Of a stretch of DNA of 64,000 nucleotides, positions 19,281 through 26,922 are shown piece after piece (positions within the stretch are counted from its first letter, which is position 1; each line of letters begins with the position of its first letter). This DNA is from Blautia sp. An81 (GTDB taxonomy: Bacteria; Bacillota; Clostridia; Lachnospirales; Lachnospiraceae). The notes under the pieces were generated by a model. The model saw nothing but the letters and a program-made list of their open reading frames with translations, was not told the origin of the DNA and made no database searches. Made by a program: the position numbers and the translations under genes. The stretch is taken from NCBI RefSeq assembly GCF_002161285.1, contig NZ_NFHH01000006.1, positions 110,793 to 174,792 on the forward strand, in the 5' to 3' direction.

Positions 19281-19697
19281 TCACAGAATAACCGCGCTTT
19301 TGCAGATTCTCTGAATAGTTTTTCTGACCAGCAGATCCTCTCTCAGCATATCCAGATTCTCACCGAAAAAGCTTTTGATTTCTCTTACTGTGGTATGCTG
19401 CCGTTCTGCCATAGCTTCTGCCTCTGATTCAAGCTCTTCCCGGCTGATCTGAATCTGTTCTGTCTCTGTTATCTCCTGGATGATACAGCGGATTTTCACC
19501 TGCCTGCGGGCCTCTTTTTGTATATTTTCCATCTGGTCCTGGATATCTCTTTCTACGAAAAAGTTTATCTCACCGGTTTGCAAGGCTTTATAGCGCATTT
19601 CCTGATAAAGCTGGCATACCATGGCCTGAACTTTCTTCTATTTTTCCGGGAGCTGTATCACAAGACCTTTGTAAGTTTTTTCTGCTGTCTCTGCCAT
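19281..19697 (-). pseudogene. Trigger-factor-like C-terminal domain protein, premature amber stop
   Basis: The start with a strong site (GGAGGTGCAGAAAA) is ATG 19697, giving MAETAEKTYKGLVIQLPEK and then an in-frame TAG at 19638-19640. The frame continues for another 118 codons to 19281 (KKVQAMVCQLYQEMRYKALQ ... RKTIQRICKSAVIL). The helical C-terminal part (QVKIRCIIQEITETEQIQIS, then HTTVREIKSFFGENLDMLRE) resembles the trigger factor C-terminal chaperone domain; the ribosome-binding domain is absent. A rescue start at ATG 19622 would have a poor RBS. Its neighbours are also broken, so I call it a pseudogene. Confidence 0.6.
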
Positions 19698-19868
19698 TTT
19701 TCTGCACCTCCTTACTTTTTGTATTCTTTCAAAGTATCTAAATCGCAGAAATATTTTGTATTTATAGTCTATCAAATCTAATTTTTCATTAAAATCATCA
19801 GGATTCAGTATTTAAAATTAATAATTTTGCGTATTTTACAAAGATATCAGAAATGATAAAACAGAAAA

Positions 19869-19909
19869 GATCAGGGGACTTTTCCAAGATTCAGAAAGGC
19901 CCTCTGATC
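19869..19909 (-). terminator. Terminator after the LuxR-type pseudogene
   Basis: GATCAGGGG (19869-19877) and CCCTCTGATC (19900-19909) form a stem, with AAAA on one side and TTTTATTTTG on the other, so it could work in either direction. Confidence 0.6.
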
Positions 19910-19946
19910 CTTTTATTTTGTAACTTTTTAAAAGATATGTTATGAC

Positions 19947-20344
19947 TTAAGAGTTCAGCAGCCGGGACAGTAATTCCCGCTGACTAGACACATTCATCTT
20001 TTCATAGATATGAGCGATGTGTTTATAGGTGGTGGGCCTGGCAATATGAAGAATCTCGCTAATGTTCGCTTTCCAAACATACTGTAACGCTGCCCGTCAG
20101 TGTTGGCATAATAAGCCATATAAACCTTTATCCACCGCTCCTCAATATTCCTGAGATGGAGACCGGAAATCTTTCCATTTCTATCCAGCAGATAGGCAGA
20201 TCCACAGTCATATTCGCAGAATTCTCCAATATGGTCCAGGATCTGTACCGCAAATCTATCCGAATCACAGGCACTTCCGCAGGTCCGTATAAATTCGTAA
20301 ATCTTCTCCCACTGCTCTCTTCCTATTTCTTTTGTCTCTAACAT
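19947..20344 (-). pseudogene. LuxR-type regulator, internally deleted and frameshifted
   Basis: The N-terminal part (from ATG 20344, MLETKEIGREQWEKIYEFIR, then LDHIGEFCEYDCGSAYLLD) looks like a GAF/PAS-type sensor. After YYANTDGQRYSMFGK, near 20070, the sequence jumps into a different frame and directly into a LuxR HTH tail (SEILHIARPTTYKHIAHIYE, then KMNVSSQRELLSRLLNS) ending at 19947. Roughly 100 residues between sensor and HTH are missing. The intact protein presumably regulated the operon downstream (trigger-factor-like, PanB-like, SDR), which is also decayed. Confidence 0.7.
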
Positions 20345-20592
20345 AAAAAACCACCCTTAAAACACCATTGCTGCCCTAGTTTTCAGAATATATTTATTAT
20401 AAAACACCGGTTTCAGCCATGTCAACTTGCAGTCAGAGAAAGAGGTTCTTTTCAACAGAAGAAAAAATATTCTGGTATTGTCTCAAAATTGTAATCCTTT
20501 TTTCTTTGCTGAGATATAGCTGAAACAATTCTCCGCTATTATGAAAGCATAAAGAAAACAACTTATCATCCATATCTAAGGAGGAAATCAAT

Positions 20593-21006
20593 ATGACCAA
20601 AACAAACAGCCTTAAAAAATTCAGGACCTTAAAACTTATCAGCGGAGCCGGCTTTCTCTTTTTTCTCTGTCTGCTTCTGCAGGAGTTCCTTTTCCAGCTT
20701 CCTTCCACGCTGCCCTTCCTGTTGTACTATCTGGCCATTGGCGGTGTCCTATATGGAATCTATCAATGGAAAAAAGCATCTATCCAAAAGCTCATGGCAA
20801 AACTGAGAGAAAAACATATGCTGCTCCCAGCAGCGATCCTGGCAGTTCTGGCTGGTGTTCTTCTTTTCTACGACTTTATCGGATTTCTCACCTATCTGGG
20901 CACCAGACTGATCTGGGCAGGCATTTCCCTGGTTCCCTATCTCTATTTCCGGTATAAAGAAAAAGAGGCCCAGGAAACTCTTCCCACAGAAAATATATAT
21001 CTTTAA
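20593..21006 (+). CDS. Four-helix membrane protein, unknown function
   Basis: 137 residues with a basic N-terminus and four hydrophobic segments (LISGAGFLFFLCLLLQEFLF; LPFLLYYLAIGGVLYGIY; LLPAAILAVLAGVLLFYDFI; RLIWAGISLVPYLYF). A strong AAGGAGG lies 8 bases before the ATG. No family recognised. The long inverted repeat starting 14 bases after the stop probably also terminates transcription. Confidence 0.65.
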   Translation: MTKTNSLKKFRTLKLISGAGFLFFLCLLLQEFLFQLPSTLPFLLYYLAIGGVLYGIYQWKKASIQKLMAKLREKHMLLPAAILAVLAGVLLFYDFIGFLTYLGTRLIWAGISLVPYLYFRYKEKEAQETLPTENIYL

Positions 21007-21019
21007 GCCTTTCAAAGGA

Positions 21020-21161
21020 GCTGTCGCATTAATCAAAATCGAGAATATTTATACATTTTATTGCTCAGTCTGTGCCGCTTTGAGCCTATGGTCTCAAAGC
21101 TATGCTCGTCAAATTCGCATAAAATGTATAAATATTCCTGACATATGACTAATGCGACAGC
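21020..21161. repeat. Long hairpin (cruciform) intergenic element A
   Basis: Outer arms GCTGTCGCATTA (21020-21031) and its exact complement (21150-21161), inner 18-base arms at 21043-21060 and 21120-21137, also exact, and a core hairpin GCTTTGAG/CTCAAAGC (21077-21084, 21093-21100). CCCCTTTTT follows the right arm, so it may terminate the membrane-protein gene. Three stacked stems separated by short internal loops suggest a mobile palindromic repeat or a structured RNA. The 21007-21339 stretch has no gene. Confidence 0.85.
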
Positions 21162-21339
21162 CCCTTTTTAACCATTTTGGATATGAATTCGTGTATTTTA
21201 TGTAAAAGAACTTCTCTCTTCTTTCAAAAATGGTATAATGTAGCTATGAAATCCGTAAGATATAAATCACCTTAACAAAGTGTAAAAAGATCATCTAACG
21301 GAATCGTTGAATTGATCTATGATCGAAGGAGCAGCTAAA

Positions 21340-22314
21340 ATGTATATCAGAGAATACGAACCTGCTGACTGTTCTGAAATAGCAGCACTTTTTTACCAGA
21401 CAGTTCATGAGGTCAATAAACAAGACTATACCAGCGAACAGTTAAATGCATGGGCAACAGGAAAAGTAGACCTGGCTACCTGGAACCAGTCCTTCCTGGA
21501 ACACTATACCTTAGTAGCCGTTGAAAATGGCAGGATCGCAGGTTTTGGGGACATTGATGAAACCGGATATCTGGATCGTCTCTACGTCCACAAAGAGCAC
21601 CAGAGGGAGGGAATCGCCGCTGCTCTCTGCAGCAGGCTGGAAGCTCATGTCCAGGGAAATATCCTGACCCACGCCTCCATTACGGCCAGGCCTTTTTTTC
21701 AAAAGAGAGGATACAAAGTTCTGAGAGAGCAGCAGGTAGAGCGGCAAAACATCCTGCTTACCAACTTTGTTATGGTACTTGAAAGAGAAATCCAGCCTCC
21801 TTCTACTGGAGGAGATTCAATGCAGAAGGTCATTGTAATCGGCAGCCCTGGTGCAGGAAAAAGTACCTTTTCACGAAAGCTGAGAGATGCTACAGGGCTT
21901 CCTTTATATTACCTGGATATGATCTGGCACAGACCTGATAAGACCAATATTTCCCGTGAGGAACTGACTGCACGTCAGGAAGAAATCATCAAAACTCCAA
22001 AGTGGATCATTGACGGAAATTATCTCAGCACAATGGAGCTTAGCCTAAAAAACTGTGATACTGTATTCTTTCTGGACTATCCTTTGGAGGTCTGTCTGGC
22101 CGGAGCCAAAGCCCGTATCGGTACAAAGCGGGAGGATATTCCCTGGATAGAAACAGAATTTGACCAGGAATTCAAGCAGTGGATCCTGGATTTTCCGAAA
22201 GACCAGCTTCCCATCATATACCAGCTTCTTGAAAAGTATAAAAAAAACCGGACTGTCCACATTTTTAAATCCAGGGAAGAAGCAGAGCATTATCTTGTTT
22301 CCATAGAAAATTGA
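21340..22314 (+). CDS. GNAT acetyltransferase fused to a P-loop (FlaR/AAA) kinase-like domain
   Basis: About 324 residues from the ATG at 21340 (GAAGGAG upstream). Residues 1-155 are a GNAT domain (EHQREGIAAALCSRLEAHVQ acetyl-CoA loop; HASITARPFFQKRGYKVLRE tail). Residues 161-324 are an adenylate-kinase-like P-loop protein of the DNA-topology-modulation/FlaR type (VIVIGSPGAGKSTFSRKL, YLDMIWHRPDKT, WIIDGNYLSTM). The join, at 21811-21822, still holds a good ribosome-binding site and in-frame ATG (GGAGGAGATTCAATG), so the second protein could also be made alone. This suggests a recent fusion by stop-codon loss. Confidence 0.85.
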   Translation: MYIREYEPADCSEIAALFYQTVHEVNKQDYTSEQLNAWATGKVDLATWNQSFLEHYTLVAVENGRIAGFGDIDETGYLDRLYVHKEHQREGIAAALCSRLEAHVQGNILTHASITARPFFQKRGYKVLREQQVERQNILLTNFVMVLEREIQPPSTGGDSMQKVIVIGSPGAGKSTFSRKLRDATGLPLYYLDMIWHRPDKTNISREELTARQEEIIKTPKWIIDGNYLSTMELSLKNCDTVFFLDYPLEVCLAGAKARIGTKREDIPWIETEFDQEFKQWILDFPKDQLPIIYQLLEKYKKNRTVHIFKSREEAEHYLVSIEN

Positions 22315-22339
22315 TACATAAAGTTGAGGTACATGTTAT

Positions 22340-22795
22340 ATGAAATTTGAAATCATAAATCTTGTTCAGCGGCCTGAAATACTGGAAAAAGCCGCCCATT
22401 GGTTCCATGAAAAGTGGAGCGTTCCCCTGGAAGCATACAGGGAAAGCATGGAAGCATCTCTCCTGAAAATCTCCCCTGTCCCCCAATGGTATCTGGCCCT
22501 GAAAGATTCCGAAATCATAGGAGGAATGGGCGTCATCGAAAACGATTTTCACAACAGAAAAGACTTATCTCCTAACGTCTGTGCTGTTTATACAGAAGAA
22601 GAATACCGGGGTCAGGGCGTAGCTGGAGAGCTTCTGGACTATGTTTGCAGGGATATGAAACAACGGGGCATCGACACCCTGTATCTTCTCACAGACCATA
22701 CCTCTTTTTACGAAAGATACGGCTGGGAATTTTTCTGCATGGTCCAGGGCGACGGAGAACCTGAAATGTCAAGAATGTATATCCACAGAGGGTAA
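22340..22795 (+). CDS. GNAT family N-acetyltransferase
   Basis: 151 residues. The acetyl-CoA pyrophosphate loop is EEYRGQGVAGELLDYVCRDM (about residue 90), preceded by the beta strand NVCAVYT; the C-terminal segment YLLTDHTSFYERYGWEF fits the fold. It begins 25 bases after the fusion gene and is probably co-transcribed. Substrate unknown. Confidence 0.85.
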   Translation: MKFEIINLVQRPEILEKAAHWFHEKWSVPLEAYRESMEASLLKISPVPQWYLALKDSEIIGGMGVIENDFHNRKDLSPNVCAVYTEEEYRGQGVAGELLDYVCRDMKQRGIDTLYLLTDHTSFYERYGWEFFCMVQGDGEPEMSRMYIHRG

Positions 22796-22852
22796 TTCCT
22801 CATCCTATACAACAGCCACCGCTTATAAATCTTCATATATGGGGGTGTTTTT

Positions 22853-22969
22853 ATGGAAATTTTCTTTATCGTGATCGCTTTAATCGCATTGTGCACAGCA
22901 GTATTTTTAAGGGGAAAAGCTTTGACAGATTTTGTAAATGATCTGTCAAAAAAGGATACGACTGATTAA
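22853..22969 (+). CDS. Small single-helix membrane protein (38 aa)
   Basis: MEIFFIVIALIALCTAVFLR is a single transmembrane helix followed by a charged tail (KALTDFVNDLSKKDTTD). GGGGGTG lies 5 bases upstream of the ATG and the frame closes at 22969. It fits between the GNAT and DUF3784 genes. Function unknown; it could be a short regulator of a neighbouring membrane protein, but nothing shows this. Confidence 0.5.
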   Translation: MEIFFIVIALIALCTAVFLRGKALTDFVNDLSKKDTTD

Positions 22970-23037
22970 AAGTAAAATCAGGAATTAGCCTTTGTGGATC
23001 AAACGGAGGAAAGGCAGAAAGAATCGGAGAATATCTT

Positions 23038-23361
23038 ATGTTTCTTATATTCATTATAGTATTTGATCTGATCATGGCCCTATGCATGTTCCTGATGGGC
23101 TTCTATTTTTACAGATCAAAAGGAAAAGCTGCTGACTATTTAACTGGTTACAATATTCGCTCAGAAGATCAACGGAAAAAGGTAAACGAAGACCTCCTGT
23201 GTCAGTGTTATGGCAAAAGAATGATGGTCATGGCTCTCCCTTTTCTATTGGGTATGGTCCTGGATTTCTTTAAGCCCGGCCTGGGCAATGGCTTGGCCTG
23301 GATTGTATGGTTTATACTTTTTATTCTATTGCTGATCAAAAGAGCCAAACTTGAGAAGTAA
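23038..23361 (+). CDS. DUF3784-type small membrane protein
   Basis: 107 residues: an N-terminal helix (IFIIVFDLIMALCMFLMGFY), a soluble loop containing LTGYNIRSEDQRKKVNEDL, and two further helices at the C-terminus. The TGYN...R...K..E pattern is typical of DUF3784, small Clostridial proteins of unknown role. The RBS is weak (CGGAGAAT). It lies in the GNAT array. Confidence 0.65.
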   Translation: MFLIFIIVFDLIMALCMFLMGFYFYRSKGKAADYLTGYNIRSEDQRKKVNEDLLCQCYGKRMMVMALPFLLGMVLDFFKPGLGNGLAWIVWFILFILLLIKRAKLEK

Positions 23362-23388
23362 AAAATAAATTTGAAATGGAGTATAACT

Positions 23389-23910
23389 ATGGAAATAAGA
23401 ACGAAACGGCTCCTTCTCTCTCCTCTGGGACCTCAGTATGTAAATACTGCATTTGCTTACAGCGGCGACCTGGAAAACACAAAATTTATGCTGGATCTTC
23501 CAGAAGAAAGTATTGAAGAAACTGCAGAATTTCTCATAAAAGCTGAGGCAGAATGGCAGAAAGAATTTCCTGAATTTTATGAATTTGCCATTCTCACAGA
23601 GGGTACCCATATAGGTTCTGTCTGTCTCTATCTGAACGAGGATAGGACCGAAGGGGAGTTAGGATGGATCCTGAATAAAAGGTATTGGGGACATGGTTAT
23701 ACCTTTGAAGCTGCCCAATCTTTGATAGATTATGCTTCCCAAAACTTGGGGATCAAGAAATTTATCGCATACTGTGACAGTGAAAATATCCCTTCTTATT
23801 CTCTTATGGAAAAGCTGGGAATGTCCAGGGTCCTGTGCCGGTCCGGCAGAAAAAACAGGTCATCCTCTGAAGAGCGAATGGAATATAAATACGCCCTTGA
23901 AAAAGAATAA
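23389..23910 (+). CDS. RimJ/RimL-type GNAT acetyltransferase
   Basis: 173 residues from the ATG at 23389 (MEIRTKRLLLSPLGPQYVNT), the standard RimJ-like start; GGAG precedes it. Acetyl-CoA motif NKRYWGHGYTFEAAQSLIDY; the tail CDSENIPSYSLMEKLGMSRV is typical of the subgroup. It acetylates an amino group, target unknown. Confidence 0.88.
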   Translation: MEIRTKRLLLSPLGPQYVNTAFAYSGDLENTKFMLDLPEESIEETAEFLIKAEAEWQKEFPEFYEFAILTEGTHIGSVCLYLNEDRTEGELGWILNKRYWGHGYTFEAAQSLIDYASQNLGIKKFIAYCDSENIPSYSLMEKLGMSRVLCRSGRKNRSSSEERMEYKYALEKE

Positions 23911-23991
23911 TTAAGGAGCTGGCAGACACCGAAAAATAATGACCAAAAGTCAGAAATTTTCTAAATAAAAATCAGGCAGGAGGGAAATCGT

Positions 23992-24558
23992 ATGGGATTT
24001 TTTAAAAGCAGACAGGAAAAGGAAGTTCCGGATACTCACGAAGAACCGCATTATCATCACCCGCTTTTGGAAATTGTAAGGATCGTGTGTTCCAATAACC
24101 CGGAGATCCTGGACTCTGCCAGAAAATGTATAAAAAATACAGAAAAATACTATCAAAGTCATCTGGAAGATTATGAGGCCAGAGGAATGTCTTTAAAAAA
24201 TCCCCCAGCCTCCCTCCAGTGGATGGGATGTATCGATCTGCTGATCCATCATCAGTTTGCCTGTGAATGTGACTGGTGCGAAGAATTATCCGGCTTTCTT
24301 TCCGCCGTCTCTGACTTAAAAACTGTGAAAAGACACTCCCTGGAAATTGAAGAAAGCTGGTTTCAGCAGCAAGATTCTATACCCCAGTGGTGTGAAATCC
24401 TGGATAAAAAATGGGAAAAATCCGGTTATGTTCTGGCGGCCTTTGATATTGACAGTGATTCTTATGTAATGTTTCTATGTCAGAAAAATTTCCTAAAAAA
24501 ACTGAAAGCTCTGGCAGAAAGCCTTGGTTTTCGGATCGATCTTTCTATGAATATGTAG
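23992..24558 (+). CDS. DUF6630-like protein, unknown function
   Basis: 188 residues. The N-terminus is basic with a His cluster (EEPHYHHPLLEIV). The centre reads QWMGCIDLLIHHQFACECDW and the C-terminus GYVLAAFDIDSDSYVMFLCQ, then LAESLGFRIDLS. The last part resembles DUF6630, but I am unsure. Cytosolic. GCAGGAGGG precedes the ATG. Confidence 0.55.
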   Translation: MGFFKSRQEKEVPDTHEEPHYHHPLLEIVRIVCSNNPEILDSARKCIKNTEKYYQSHLEDYEARGMSLKNPPASLQWMGCIDLLIHHQFACECDWCEELSGFLSAVSDLKTVKRHSLEIEESWFQQQDSIPQWCEILDKKWEKSGYVLAAFDIDSDSYVMFLCQKNFLKKLKALAESLGFRIDLSMNM

Positions 24559-24569
24559 GGGAAATTGCC

Positions 24570-24908
24570 ATGAAAAATATTTCTATAAAAGGAATACTCC
24601 TTTCTATTTTTATAATCTTGGAATCTGGATATTATTTCTTGAATCCGGATGGTTTCCGATTCCTGTTTCCTGTGGAAAGGGTCTTCTTTATTTTTTCATT
24701 TTTAACAGGAACAGTATTACTTGTTTCTCTTATTTTATATAAAAAGAAAATCGCTTTTGTGTGCCTGATACTATGCAGCATTTATCTTTTTTGCGCTGTT
24801 CTATGTCTATTTCTTTTTCATATAAGTTTAGCAGAGAGAGTGCTTGGAATCCTGTCTTTTAGTATATTACTACTGTGGATTTTCTTTATATGGAAAGATT
24901 TAAAGTAA
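24570..24908 (+). CDS. Small membrane protein (four hydrophobic segments)
   Basis: 112 residues from ATG 24570; a longer upstream frame overlaps the previous gene and lacks an RBS. There are four hydrophobic stretches (ISIKGILLSIFIILESGYYF; VFFIFSFLTGTVLLVSLIL; FVCLILCSIYLFCAVLCLFL; ILSFSILLLWIFFI). No family recognised. It starts 11 bases after the previous stop. Confidence 0.6.
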   Translation: MKNISIKGILLSIFIILESGYYFLNPDGFRFLFPVERVFFIFSFLTGTVLLVSLILYKKKIAFVCLILCSIYLFCAVLCLFLFHISLAERVLGILSFSILLLWIFFIWKDLK

Positions 24909-24954
24909 ACATTTATTCTCTATATTTGCAGTTCAGGAACGGCGGTGAAAAGTA

Positions 24955-25317
24955 ATGATTAACAAAACTTTAAAGTTTATTGATGTTATCCCCTCTAAAG
25001 AAACAGTCACTCCCGGTACGTCTTTAAATGTACTGGGCGGTGTAATAAATCCCGGAGAAGCAGGCTCTGCTAAAATCATATTGTGGGGCAAATCAGAAAA
25101 TATTTGGAAGCCCCTCCTCTCTCAGGAAGTTTTTCTGGAAGAAAAGGAGCACAGGCATTTATACTTTACGATCCCTCCGGAAATATTTCAGGAAGAATAC
25201 TGGGGAATAAAAAATCTGGAAGAAATAGAACTCCTGATTTCAGATATGACGCCAGAAAACGGCACTCCGGGAAAACTGGTTTTTATTGAGAGTATGTCAG
25301 TTTCTGATCCTTGGTAA
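24955..25317 (+). CDS. Beta-rich cytosolic protein, unknown function
   Basis: 120 residues with no signal peptide. The pattern (LNVLGGVINPGEAGSAKIIL, then HRHLYFTIPPEIFQEEYWGI, then EIELLISDMT) suggests a beta sandwich. I recognise no family. GGTGAAAAG precedes the ATG. Confidence 0.5.
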   Translation: MINKTLKFIDVIPSKETVTPGTSLNVLGGVINPGEAGSAKIILWGKSENIWKPLLSQEVFLEEKEHRHLYFTIPPEIFQEEYWGIKNLEEIELLISDMTPENGTPGKLVFIESMSVSDPW

Positions 25318-25414
25318 AAATGAGGCGCTGTCGAACAGCCCAGGATTCAGGGACAGCCATGTAAAGGCAGATGGACAAGATTTTATTACAATAAGTAAGA
25401 AAGGATTTAAAAAT

Positions 25415-25888
25415 ATGCAGTATAAAATACGAAAAATGACAGAACAAGAATATCCGTTGCTGGAAGATTTTTTATATGAATCTCTTTTCGTTCCCCTGGG
25501 AAAACCGCCTTTCCCCCGGTCTATTCTCCAGACTCCTGAACTGCAGGTATATACGGCAGATTTCGGCTCTTCCAGACATGACATTGCTTTTGTGGCAGAT
25601 GTAGATGGAAAAGTTGTTGGCGCAGCCTGGGTTCGGATCATGGACGACTATGGACATATTGATGACGAAACTCCATCCCTTGCTATCGCTCTGTATAAAG
25701 AATACAGAGGTATGGGAATGGGAACTGCCCTGCTTCAGGAACTGTTGTCTTTCCTGAAAACCCAAGGCTATTCCAGAGTTTCGCTTTCTGCTCAGAAAGC
25801 GAATCAGGCTGTAAATCTGTACCGCAGAGCAGGGTTTGAAATTTATCTCGAACGGGAAGAAGAGTATATTATGGCTGTTTCACTCTGA
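25415..25888 (+). CDS. GNAT family N-acetyltransferase
   Basis: 157 residues from the ATG at 25415 (AAGGATTTAAAAAT upstream); an open frame upstream overlaps the preceding gene without support. Motif KEYRGMGMGTALLQELLSFL; C-terminal AQKANQAVNLYRRAGFEIYL is the aminoglycoside/ribosomal-type GNAT tail. Substrate unknown. Confidence 0.88.
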   Translation: MQYKIRKMTEQEYPLLEDFLYESLFVPLGKPPFPRSILQTPELQVYTADFGSSRHDIAFVADVDGKVVGAAWVRIMDDYGHIDDETPSLAIALYKEYRGMGMGTALLQELLSFLKTQGYSRVSLSAQKANQAVNLYRRAGFEIYLEREEEYIMAVSL

Positions 25889-25938
25889 AATATAAATGCA
25901 AATAAAAACTATCTATCCAGCAATAGAAAGGACAAAAT

Positions 25939-26385
25939 ATGTATATCCGCCAAGCAGAAGAAAAAGATGTATCCAGAATTGCGGAAATCCTGGTTTATAA
26001 CAATCGTGTAAATTTCTTTCCGATTTTTAAAGATGAAAACTATTCTTTTGGGGAGCTTCAGGTCGTATCTGTAGCCAATGAATACCTCCAGGATAGAGAA
26101 AGATTACAGAATACCTTTGTTTATGACAACGGACTTATCCGGGGTTTTGTCCAACTTTCCGGGCCAGAAATCCAAAAATTATATGTAGATACTTTCTTTC
26201 AAAACCAGGGGATCGGCGCTTCTTTGATCAACTTTGCAGTAGAAGAAAAGCAATGTAATTTCTTATGGGCTCTTGAGAAAAATTCCGGTGCTCTCCGTTT
26301 CTATGAAAAACACGGTTTTCACCGGACAGAAGAACGGATACTGGAAGAAGGAACCAGTGAATATCTGGTAAAGATGAAAAGATAA
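25939..26385 (+). CDS. GNAT family N-acetyltransferase
   Basis: 148 residues. Motif VDTFFQNQGIGASLINFAVE followed by ALEKNSGALRFYEKHGFHRT, a standard GNAT core; N-terminus MYIRQAEEKDVSRIAEILVY. GAAAGGAC precedes the ATG. Last of the plus-strand array, followed by two hairpins. Substrate unknown. Confidence 0.88.
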   Translation: MYIRQAEEKDVSRIAEILVYNNRVNFFPIFKDENYSFGELQVVSVANEYLQDRERLQNTFVYDNGLIRGFVQLSGPEIQKLYVDTFFQNQGIGASLINFAVEEKQCNFLWALEKNSGALRFYEKHGFHRTEERILEEGTSEYLVKMKR

Positions 26386-26493
26386 AGAGATTTTTATACG
26401 AACAGCCCGGTAACCACCGTTTGGAATCCCAAATATGAATCTAAAGAGAAAACCTGTGCTGCAGATGCCACGCAGTTTCTCACTTATACAAAA

Positions 26494-26552
26494 TTCCCAG
26501 TGCAAAACAATGCACTGGGAATCCCTATATATCCGTATTTTTCAAAATACGG
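26494..26552. terminator. Two tandem hairpins between convergent units
   Basis: TTCCCAGTGCA (26494-26504) pairs with TGCACTGGGAA (26511-26521), and CCGTATTTT (26533-26541) pairs with AAAATACGG (26544-26552). They lie between the plus-strand GNAT array and the minus-strand HPr-like gene and can serve both. Confidence 0.65.
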
Positions 26553-26565
26553 AAAACATATATAA

Positions 26566-26793
26566 TTATGCCGCATATTTTACAAGCTTTGTCTGCAGTT
26601 CTTCGCAGTCTCCTGAATGGATTTTCAGGTCAAGTACGCTGTTGAGTCCAAGATGCATAATACCAAGCAAAGATTTTGCGTCTACAACAACTCTTCCTCT
26701 TCTGACATCAACATCAAATTCATACTTGGATACTGTATTTACAAATTCGTAAATCTCTTCCGGAGTTTTGAACGTAAGTTTCATTTCGCCCAT
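26566..26793 (-). CDS. HPr-like protein lacking the active-site histidine
   Basis: 75 residues. The second half (DVRRGRVVVDAKSLLGIMHL) is a clear HPr fold signature, including the conserved Ser region around A-K-S. The first half has no GLHARPA: the equivalent stretch reads TFKTPEEIYEFVNTV, so the phosphorylatable His15 is absent. It cannot act as a normal PTS phosphocarrier; a regulatory or Crh-like role is possible, with the AKS serine comparable to Ser46. GAGGTGAG precedes the start. Monocistronic. Confidence 0.75.
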   Translation of the reverse strand: MGEMKLTFKTPEEIYEFVNTVSKYEFDVDVRRGRVVVDAKSLLGIMHLGLNSVLDLKIHSGDCEELQTKLVKYAA

Positions 26794-26922
26794 TATTCAT
26801 CTCACCTCTTTCGTAATCATACTATAACCCTGCCGCCCCGCCGGGCCCTTTGGGGGTTATGGGTATCATACCACAATTTTCCAGTATAACAAGGATGAAA
26901 TTTTTTGAATAGGTAGAGATTT

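Noticed and set aside
19638..19640. In-frame TAG as a possible pyrrolysine codon
   Set aside because: No pyl genes in the window, the protein is not a methylamine methyltransferase, and the neighbouring genes are also broken, so a nonsense mutation is simpler.
26821..26860. GC-rich stretch before the HPr-like gene as a possible RNA gene
   Set aside because: No cloverleaf or consistent stem could be drawn and no conserved RNA motif was seen.
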